NCBI GenBank assembly: GCA_003254885.1
Contig: QANT01006119.1
Coordinates: 59,827-123,826, forward strand
DNA from: Purshia tridentata
Lineage: Eukaryota > Streptophyta > Magnoliopsida > Rosales > Rosaceae
Direction of reading: 5' to 3'
Length of the DNA: 64,000 nucleotides
Positions 50,055 through 64,000 of the stretch are shown one piece after another (the stretch's first letter is position 1; each line of letters starts with the position of its first letter). Position numbers and translations under genes: made by a program. The notes under the pieces are model-generated. The model did no database searches and was not told where the DNA came from. It was given only the letters and a program-made list of their open reading frames with translations.

Positions 50055-53000
50055 ATGCTTGCTACTGTTGACATGACAACGTTGCCTGTTTGCTCAGCCA
50101 CCTCAAGCTGGTATTCTCATTCCCAGGTGAGATTTTGCTTCTAATATGTAATTTATATGCAAAGCAACCGTTAAAAGGGCCAATGGTTCTAGACATTGAA
50201 GCCTGAATAACTGAGCTTCTATTGGTCTTATGAAGTCTGAGCAATTTATATAGTTGCTAATTGTTCATCCAAGTTGTATGAATTTAAAACTTATACTCAA
50301 TGAACCAACGATTTTTTGAATTTTTTTAAAAAAGATTCAGTGTGAGTTTTACCAAGTGAAATTGGGTGTTATTCATTGGACATAAATAACTAATACAAAT
50401 AAAAAACCGTTTGGAGATTGAAAACGTCTAGCGAGTTCCATACATATCGATTAGTCAGTTGCAGTTGTTTTCTTTCAAATTTACATGTATATGATGGATC
50501 TTACAGATTTCCTTACATGGAGGATTGCATGCCGTTTCCCTCCAGAGGGATTTTGAGGCCAGATATATTGTGGAATACAGGAGCTTTCTGGGCTTGTCAA
50601 ATGCAATGCATTTTCAAAGATATTCATTTAAAGCACATGCTACAAAATATTTCTACTCTAACTTTGTGAAAAGGACAGAACAATCGGTCTCCATGGATTT
50701 TGTTAACAGGAGTTCCTGCTCAAATGAATCAGACTATCTTAATTGCAAGTATTCAGATTTGTGGAGTTCTAATGGAACTATATATAAACAGCAGCCGTTG
50801 GGAAGGGTGGAACTGAAATATGTAGAAAGTTCTAGTGAATCTGGGTTATTGGCCACGGATGAGGGACTCATGAACTTTACTGATCAGTCAACTGAGAATG
50901 CAAGTATTTTATTAGGACCTACACAACCTGAAACCGTATCAGCTACTGATTTAGCACAAGAGAATTCCACCTCTATAGCCCTTGACATGGATAGTGATTC
51001 ATTATCCAGTGTTAAAACTAGTATCGAGGATTTTATTGATGGGGTTAGTAAGTCTTTCAGTGCTTCAGTAGATAAGGGAGAAAATGCTGTGAAAAGCTCA
51101 GTAGATACTATCACTTCGTCAATATCGTCTGTGGTTAAAAGTGCTAATGAAGCAGTGGATAATGCTGTTGGTGGAATGTTTTCAGTTGTTGATCAAACAG
51201 GACAATTAGGTGGTAGTAAAATGACAAACTTTTCAAGTGATCTTAAGGAAGCCACAAGCAAAGGAACTGTTATTGCCGTTGATGTTTTGAGAAGCACAAT
51301 TGTTGTGGTGGAGGATTCTCTAACAAATGGGGCTTCCTTTGTTGTTAATTCTTACCAGTCTGCCAAGGATTTTCTTCCCCTTGACATCAGGGATGCACTA
51401 AATTTTTCGGAAAAGAGAGCAGCAGAGTTCTTGGGGCCTGCCAAGACTACTTTTCAACAGGTATTGTTATGCTTGGTATGCACTTCCCTTTCAAGACTTC
51501 ATGCTTGTGGATGATTCAAAGTTGGTCCTCAAAGTGAATTTCTTTTCTTTTTAAAGGTTGAAAGATAAGCTTCACCAAAAAAAAAAAAAATGGTAGTGGT
51601 TTCTTCAGTTATTCTTAGTAAGTGATAATATCTCCCAAGTTTCAAACTGGTTACATAATCTTGGATGAATGATTTATTGTCAAGCATTAGCCCCACGTTT
51701 GCAATAGTGGTCCTGTATATCTGTTGACAAATTATGTTTGAAAGTAAAATTTCCATTCCTGGGTTACATATCTATTCAATCATGCATATGCTGAATAGTA
51801 TTATGTAAGCTGAATCTAAATGTGTTGAAAGCAGGTTTATATCTCTATCAAGGGGCTGGAGGAAAATCTTGGCTTGGATCCAAATGATCCAATCATTCCA
51901 TTTGTTCTATTCCTTGGCACCTCAGCCACTTTATGGTATGGATATCATTTTGTTCTTATGAATTGTCTTTCCTTTATATTTATCCATAAACGAATATAAA
52001 TATCCTGTCATGTGAGAAATTTATATTTCTTACCAGATGTGCTGCAGGGTCATTTATTTGGTGGGGACATACAGTGGTTACTCTGGAGATTTGTCTCCTC
52101 AATCAACGTTGGAGCTCTTGACAGGGAAGGAGAATGCTGTACTCATTGATGTCCGACCTGAGGCAAGATATTGTATATTTATTGGCCTTTAAATTTTGTC
52201 AAGCTGATAGTGTTATAAAATCTTCTCACTCAAAGTTTTTAGTATTTTCTTTAAAAGATTTATAATATATATATTCATTCTAAGTTTTCGCTTCTCAAAT
52301 TTGCCAATGATCTTTGGTTTTGGGCTTTTTTTTTGTGAAGGTTCTGAGAGAAACAGGAGGTATTCCTGACCTTCGACGAGCAGCTCGCTTTCGATATGCA
52401 AGTGTGACTCTACCTGAGGTTGGCTTATTACTAGGATGCTATTTGAAGATATGAATTACCTAATGTATTATAAATTTACCATGGCAAAAGAAGTAAAAAA
52501 TAATGATTCGGGGTTATGTTAAAACAATAGTAATGATGTACTACTGGAGCTTAGCTCCATACACTTGTGCAAATTTGTTTTAAATATGTTAAATGAATTT
52601 TCAGGTTGATGGTGCTGTATGGAAGTTTTTGAAGAGTGGAAGAGATCTTGATGACACATTAACTGCTGCTGTTATTCGGAACTTAAAGATTGTTCAGGTT
52701 AGTAGTTTCAGGCTTTTAGATAGCTTAAAATTATACCAATCTAAAAGTTCTTATGGTAAAAGCTTACCAAAGTTCATAAAAAGATCCTGAACTGGGACCT
52801 AGAAACTCTCTGTACTTCAGCAATAGAACCATATTTGATCACCAAGAAGACCTGAAAGTATCTTTCAGATCTTCTCCTTCTCTAGAACGTCAATCACTAT
52901 TTAATTTTATTGGGCCACAACATTCTGAGAAAGAAAATGCTAATGATAAGCTTATTCAAATTCAAGTTTTTAGCACTGACTTGGTGTCTTTAGGTTTGTA

Positions 53001-53420
53001 TAAGGACTTGAATGGGGCATGTATATGCCTCAAAACTTTCAAATCTAAGGATCTGATGCCTAAAACTATAAATTATGGTGATTTCATGATGAATAATGGC
53101 TCTTCAGGGTTTCTATATAATGAACTATCTTCTGATTTTCCCTGATTAGCATCTGCCTTGAGTATTGAATAATGAGGTTTATATTGTTTTCAACTCTGTG
53201 TAGGACAGGTCCAAGGTCATAATTATGGATGCTGATGGTACTCGTTCCAAAGGAATTGCAAGATCCTTGAGAAAGCTAGGGCTTAAGGTAAACAGCATTG
53301 TCATAGTTAGATGGAGATGAGATTCTTAAGCAAATCACTAGAATTCTCTCAAAGTTTTTGAAGTCTAAACTACCATCTTCTGTAGTCACTTTGACCTTTC
53401 CCTACCACTCTCTCTCTCTT

Positions 53421-53460
<40 letters not shown>

Positions 53461-56400
53461 ACAATTTGATGTCAATTAATAGCAATATATTGGTAAAGTA
53501 CCAATCTCATGGTCTTTATCTTACCATCCTTTAGCACATAAGGTGCATGATATTATATTCTAATGATACAATATCTCTTTTAGTCGTTACGGGTAGGGTG
53601 GGGATCATTATATATAATTAACCTTATGGCTGTTACTTCATTGTAATATTCAAATTTTTAATGCTACATACCACAGGCATTATTGATCTTGTATCTATGG
53701 TTCATTGAGTGCATGACCTGAAATTGGGCATGGGAAGCACTATTATCTGGATGGTTTTGCTATAAAATTAAAAGCCAATTTTTTCAATGACCCATTCAAT
53801 AAGATGATTCTGAAAATCTGGATTATAGCAACTGGTTTGTAAATTATCATTCTAAACTATGTAATACAAGATAAAGATCCATATTCTCATTACTTAAAAT
53901 TGTTACTATTTTTCTTATGGAAAATGGTATGTCCCAACTCCTAAGAGAACTACTCAAATGCAAGATAACTTTTTGGTATTCTGGAATTGCCAAGCGATTT
54001 CTTAGATACTAATAACCTGATGGTATTTTAAATGACAGAAACCTTACTTGGTTCAAGGTGGCTTTCGGTCTTGGGTGAAACATGGTCTTCGTATTAAGGA
54101 ACTCAAACCTGAGACAACACTTACCATACTTAATGAGGTATTTATCACTTTGGTGCCGTTTATTCTCGTGAGTTCTAATTTTTTAATTGATATACATTGT
54201 TTTCCTTCAAAAATTAAGCTTTTGGGATCCAATGGTTGTTTAACATGGTATCAAAGCTCTGGTTGTAGGATGTTCTGAGTTTGAAACCTCTAATCACTAT
54301 TTCCCACTTCTTTGTTAATTTGTAAGTTATAGGGTGAAGCTGCACCTGTATGTTTTTCTCTCCCAACATGTGTCCGCCTCTCCATGTGTAGAATGGGGAG
54401 GGTGTAGCTTGAAACATATTTGTTACCGTCTTTTGGTTTCTAACACTAACAAATGTCTTAAGAGATTATAATATTCTGTTTGGTGGTGGAACTTAATTTC
54501 CTTCACACCAACCAATGTGATTACTTTTTTTTAACAAAATTGTTGTATTCTGGTGACTATCTTGCAAACTACTCTAATTAGGTTTTACTTTTATAAATAG
54601 AATGTGGAAAGACATTAACCCAAAAAAAAAAAAAAGTGAATACGATATTTTGGCAATATTCATGGACAGGATGTAACTGCATTCCACAAAACGCTATGTG
54701 TCTTGTTCATTTCAAGGTGTCTAGTAAATATATAGTAACTAATGTTGTTTATTTTTCACCCTTTTATGTCCCTTCTTTTTCTTTTCATAATACAAGAGTT
54801 GAGCTTTCATTTATTACAATTTCAAAAATTTTATCATTTCAGGAAGCTGAGGCAATTCTGGAAGATATCAGTCCTTATCCAGCGCAAGTTCTTGGGTATG
54901 GTGTGGTAAGATAAATTGCTTGTATGATACCTTAATTAGTTATTCCAACTTACCCAACATCAATTACTTTGATACAAATTATCTTCAGAATTATATTTAA
55001 ACACATCAGGATAGATTGAATTTGATGAGTATTATTTTTCTTATGACATGCACTTGAATTGCACTTGAATTGCACATTGAAACCCTTGTTTCAAGTGTCC
55101 ATCCATGATGCCTCTATGGCATAAAGTGGGATTCCATAGAGGCTTATGGCTATTTGATCTCTTGTTCCATACGACACTTACAGTCTTTACTGCGTGGTCT
55201 ACTATGACTAAATGAGCCATGCACATTAATCTTTACTTTATATTGAACCATCTTTTGTTATTACCAAATTGGAACTTTTACCTTTATCATTTCCTATGCA
55301 ATTTCAAGTGCATTCTTCACTGATTTATGCAACTACTGTACAGGGTTTGATTTCGGCGTTGTATGCACTACTAGGTGTGTATATGTTCCTTAAAGTTTTC
55401 TTTATGATGAGATTGAATTATTTATTTGACTATATTGTAAGTGAACTTTCATTTGTAAGATATACCAATATTGGACATGTACTCATTAATTTTTTAAAGC
55501 TTTAGTTATATTTTTTAAGACGCTATCTTTCCATTAGAGGATTTGCTTATATGATCAATCTTATTTTCTTTGGGTTTTCCTCTCTCCTTTTCTAATTAAG
55601 CATGATTCATTATATTTCAGAGTGGGAGAAGACATTACAACTGATTGGCGTTGTTGGACTTGGTCAGGTAATAATCTTCCTGGAATGAGTACTTTAATCA
55701 AAGTACGTACTTCTATATCTCAGCTTATGTTGAATCAAATTTCCGACATGTTTCTCCTTTCTCACTGTTATATTATGCCAACAAAATTCTTATACTATTT
55801 GGTTCTCGCCCTTTCTCATTGCGCTTTTAATTGATTCCACCAGACCATTTATCGGCGTGTGGCATCTTATGAGGACGCTGAAGATTTTAAGCAAGATGTG
55901 AGGTAAAAAAAATCCATAGGGGCCTATCTGAAATCATGGTGGAGAAAGGATCAACTAATGCATTTTAATTGGGTGCCTGTTTGCTTGTGTATCAGATAAC
56001 TTCTAAATAAGAGTGTATGTTGTGAGGCTAATTCACATGCCAGTTTTCATATCGTAATAATTTTGCCAATGTGAAATGGTCCATGGATCTTCAGTGTACC
56101 ATATAGATACTATGCCTTGTGTTGAATCAACATGCTTAATGTGGCATAAAAGTCAGGATTGATGCATTCTAAAGTCTGTCTTGTCAGCCTGAAGAATAAT
56201 GTGACTAGATCCTCTTAACAGTAGATCGCGTCTTTAACAGTGCTGTTGGAGTCATGTCAATAGGAAAATGCTTCATAACATATATTGTGTTGATTCAATG
56301 CCATCTGATTGTGGTCTCTATGTTCCTTGAAGGCTGCTGCTTGCCCCTGTTAGACTTGGAGCTCAGGCATTTACATGGGCTGCTGGAAAATTGGAATCAA

Positions 56401-56567
56401 ATGGCATTGGATTACCAACATCTCCTTCATCCTCAGATGTTAAAAACCGGGTGTTGCAGGCTGCTGCAAAGCATGAATCTCAACCGTCTGATACTGAAGG
56501 TATCCAAGATTCATCCCCTGAATCGACAGTTCCAGTCAATGAGAATGTAGATCTCTCTGAAGCATAA
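50055..56567 (+). CDS. Chloroplast membrane protein with degenerate rhodanese domain (At3g59780-like)
   Basis: Thirteen exons: 50055-50126, 50507-51460, 51835-51935, 52048-52162, 52341-52418, 52605-52697, 53204-53287, 54039-54137, 54843-54905, 55344-55374, 55621-55667, 55844-55902, 56333-56567; 676 aa. The N-terminus (MLATVDMTTLPVCSATSSW) is Ser/Thr-rich and acidic-poor, fitting a transit peptide. A Ser-rich helical region, a membrane segment (IIPFVLFLGTSATLWVIYLV), the rhodanese fold (IDVRPE to WVKHGLR) and a second hydrophobic stretch (GLISALYALLEW then LIGVVGLG) follow. The active-site loop reads MDADGTRSKG: Asp480 replaces the catalytic cysteine, so sulfurtransferase activity is unlikely. 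Layout recalls the thylakoid TROL and CAS proteins. The exon 4 donor is GC, not GT. Function unknown. Confidence 0.92.
53408..53456. repeat. (CT)n microsatellite in an intron
   Basis: An almost pure CT run with a few interruptions, in intron 7 of the rhodanese-like gene. Likely length-polymorphic. Confidence 0.95.
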
Positions 56568-57883
56568 AGGTTGATATTTTCTTGGAGCCGTTGGTACTAC
56601 TTCAACATGAGCACCGTGTTCTAACATGAAAGTTTTTCTGAGCTGTGTTAGCAGTGAATGAAAGTCAAGTTAAATAACTGATATGCAGTAAGAAGATGCA
56701 CTATATACAAGCCGTTTTGTGCGTCTTATTGAGTTGAAGTGAGGGTTGTACATTTTCCATAAGACAATTCCATTTCCAGTTGGAAGCCTTCATGTATGCA
56801 TTTCTGTAGATGTCAATTTATAGCAAGAGCCAAGAGGCATTTCAGCTTGAAAACTTAGGTTTGTTGTTGTATTCAAGAAAAAAAAAAGACAATATGATAT
56901 ACGAATATCTGATATTGGTTAAGGTGCATGTGTTTGGGCTCTAAAAAAAGACTTTCACAGTTTTGTAAGGGCGTTCCATCCCAATGAACAAATGCTAACT
57001 ACATTGACTGCAGATTTTGCAATGAAGATTTTTGTGATCGATTCAGTATCCCTAAATAGTAAATACAAACATATCTAAGGATGCTTGTTTGGTAGAGATG
57101 ACTGACAAGAAGCCAGCATAATAATCCAAAAGCCAACTAGACCTGGCAATTCGACAAGTTGGGTTTCTCATGTTTGCTGCTTTTACAAGGCAACTCATGA
57201 AGACCATTAGAAGACAATATAGTCAGATATTCAAATATGCAAAGCGTGAATGGATACCCACTTATTAAGTTATTCTATAGGATACATAAAATAACAAATA
57301 TATTAATTATATATATTTTTGTTTGGGCTAAACAAAAAGGAAACATGCCAATTCAATAGAATAACATTTTCCAATTTCCATATACAGTAATTTTATTTCA
57401 AAGATAACAAACCAAAATTTGATGCAACATTAAGGATTTATTTCCCCAAAACTTTGAGTAAAATATAACATTTTATTTTTGGATTTTTTATTATTGACAA
57501 CATAAAATAAAGACTCAGAAATAGAAAGGTCCCTTTTTTTTGTCTAAAAATAGAAAGGTCTTTGGAAATGACATATAGATGGAAACGATTGTTTTTCAAG
57601 CCGTTTAACAGTCTTATGGCGACTAGAGGCCAAAAAAAAAAGTCTTTAGGCGACTAGTAAGTAACTGAAAGTTGTTTGGTTAACCACGGCTAGTTTAGTC
57701 CATACCTGAATCCTGGCACAGGTCAGATTTTCAGAAATAGACAGAGATAATCCATGGTGGTCTGTCAGCAAAACCACTGGGCCTTCCTGCTTTATCAGCT
57801 AAAATAGTAAAGACAGCATTTTCGGAGTCACTATTTTATTGACCTCTCTTCAGCTCCTCCTCTATCTCTCCCAACCTTCCAAA
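56568..57883. other. Intergenic region before the serine carboxypeptidase gene
   Basis: 3' untranslated region of the rhodanese-like gene for the first few hundred bases, then AT-rich sequence. The word AAATAGAAAGGTC occurs twice near 57520-57560 around a T-run. No coding exon seen; the carboxypeptidase leader is CT-rich (TCTTCAGCTCCTCCTCTATC). Confidence 0.5.
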
Positions 57884-62211
<4,328 letters not shown>

Positions 62212-64000
62212 AGGTTGTGTTTTTGGTGCTTGAATCAGCAGGAAAAATCCAAGGAATGTAATGCTATGCTTTTACTTATTACTGTGGGAGTGATTAGCGA
62301 ACATCCAGCACACATTGCTTTGAGAAAACAAAAATAGAAACTTGGGACTTATTCATGTCACTTTTCGGGATTCATTGCTGTAATTCCAAAATTAAACAAA
62401 GTTGAGACTTTGAGAGTGACTGTAGCTCAGGAAAGACTGCCCACTCAGTAGTAGTAGTTCTGTGTAAGATTTGTCTTGGATAATGCATGAAACAAATAAA
62501 AAATCTGTGTTACGTGGAAAAGTTAATTGATTTGTTACCAGATTGGAGAGTGGCATAATAAGTGCGTTTGAGAAAGTGCAACAACCGTGTTTTGAAGAGA
62601 TAAAATGTGTGTTTACTGTAGACCCAAGAAAGGAAATAAAATTTGGAGGGAGAGATTGTAATAAAAGGGTAAATTTGGAAATAAAATTAATAAAAGGAAA
62701 GAGTGGTTATATTTCCACCATTCTGTCTTTTTTTTCACCCATATTTTAATAAAAAAGATAATGACAAATTTATTTTTTTGTAAAATTGGCATCTAAGGAC
62801 TTGACTAAAAAATAAAATAAAATAAATGTACTCTACTGACCCCTTCCTAATTACCCACCTTCTTAAACTTTATAAATCCTAAAACTATTTTCTATTATTT
62901 TCTCATCTCATTATTCCTTTGATTATACTGTTTTTGAGCCATGGACATTCAAATTGATATTGAAGATAATTTACCTAGTGAAAAATTAAGCAAGATAATT
63001 CTTTTTATGAGATGCTTTCGATTTTTTTTGTTGAATATACCACATTTTCAATCCAGTATGGGTGAGGAATAGATTAGACTTGATCTTATTTAGTATATCT
63101 TGGTCATGGTTGCCTAAATATGTGAGTCTGGACATCTACCAAAACTTGAAAATCTGATGATTATTGATGGGTAATACTAATAAGGTCTTCGTGAAAATAT
63201 GATATGTTTGATATTTCTATTTATTTGGCATTGTTGTCCAATGCATGTCTTTGCTGTTACATGACTATGACATTGACTTTGATGACCACAATCATCTTGT
63301 GAAGGCGTGAGAGAGAGGAAAAAAATGTGGGTAGGTGTGAGATAGAGAGGGGGGAGAGATACTTGGCAAAATATTTCACATAAAATGCATCTTTGAAATG
63401 AAATTAAGAAAAATCAATTAAGTATGAATCTGTCTCCATAGTACAATAAACTCATTTTGCAGTTTACTTAATCCACATAGGGAAGAGTCAGCAAATATAG
63501 ATATGTTCAAAGGTAATAGTCCCAAGCTATGGCTGAGAATAAAGGCTAATCGATCATTATATAAAAGAAGGGGGAAAAAAGAGTACTATCATGATTTGCT
63601 TTTTAAAGTATTAATTTAAGAAATTTCTAAGGCTCTTGACAATCCCTTATCAAAGTTTTAAGGTGGGAAAAAAATAGGTGGGTGAAATAATAGTTAAAGG
63701 GGTGAGAAAAACTTTTATTAAGTGGATATTTCAATTTGTATATTAAAGGGTATTATAAGAATAATTAGGGGTGTGAAAAGTATTTTAAAATTTTTTTTAA
63801 ATTTAATAATGGATGTAAAAATAAGGTGGGTGAAAAAATCACTCAAAGAAAATTAAAAGTAATAAAAAATAGAGAGGGACAGAGGGAATGCAAGTAGAGA
63901 AAAGTGCTCCCATCGACCCCTACCTGGCGCGTCTCATTCAGAAGTTTTCAATTTTTTGTTTTCTAGTGCTTCCACGTGGCAGTTTGCAGTCTTTCTAAAG
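62212..64000. other. Right-end intergenic sequence
   Basis: 3' untranslated region of the carboxypeptidase gene, then AT-rich sequence with short frames only. At about 63660-63840 the word AGGTGGGTGAAA recurs in AT-rich surroundings, which might be remains of a small element, but no ends were identified. The last 100 bases include CCACGTGGCAG, a G-box-like CACGTG near 63970, possibly part of a promoter for a gene beyond the window. Confidence 0.4.

Overview
The window is nuclear DNA of a dicot plant, probably Rosaceae and perhaps Prunus. That family call is an inference from the RPS5-like CC-NBS-LRR architecture and general gene character; no species marker was found. Genes have many short AT-rich introns with GT-AG borders, and predicted proteins track Arabidopsis families residue for residue. 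The sequence looks like a draft assembly: there is a 50-N gap flanked by poly-G at 47604-47653 and a single N at 48592.

Layout, left to right: the 5' part of a type I formin (minus, runs off the left edge); an MMTAG2-like nuclear protein (plus); an MPK6-type MAP kinase (minus, convergent with the previous gene); a CC-NBS-LRR pseudogene with four lesions (plus); a hAT-like non-autonomous transposon with an 8-bp target duplication; a class-IIA HAD-like phosphatase (minus); a small chloroplast protein with a twin-arginine thylakoid signal (minus); cytosolic ribosomal protein L5 (minus); a tandem pair of AOP-type 2-oxoglutarate dioxygenases (plus); the large phosphoinositide phosphatase SAC9 (minus, 13 coding exons); a chloroplast membrane protein with a degenerate rhodanese domain (plus, divergent from SAC9); and a serine carboxypeptidase-like protein (plus).

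Eleven intact or edge-truncated gene models and one pseudogene were rebuilt exon by exon. Every intact model keeps frame across all junctions: MMTAG2-like 200 aa, MPK6 396 aa, HAD 313 aa, thylakoid protein 129 aa, RPL5 299 aa, dioxygenases 305 and 312 aa, SAC9 1639 aa, rhodanese-like 676 aa, carboxypeptidase 473 aa. Formin shows about 750 residues before the edge.

From memory of the Arabidopsis map, formin and MPK6 are neighbours on chromosome 2 (At2g43800, At2g43790), while SAC9 and the rhodanese gene are neighbours on chromosome 3 (At3g59770, At3g59780). The window therefore appears to carry in one place what Arabidopsis splits between two duplicated segments, plus NLR, dioxygenase and transposon insertions. 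I found no wholly new biological system. The most useful second-look items are the NLR pseudogene, the hAT element, the small Tat-targeted thylakoid protein, and catalytic-residue losses in the second dioxygenase, the HAD protein and the rhodanese protein.
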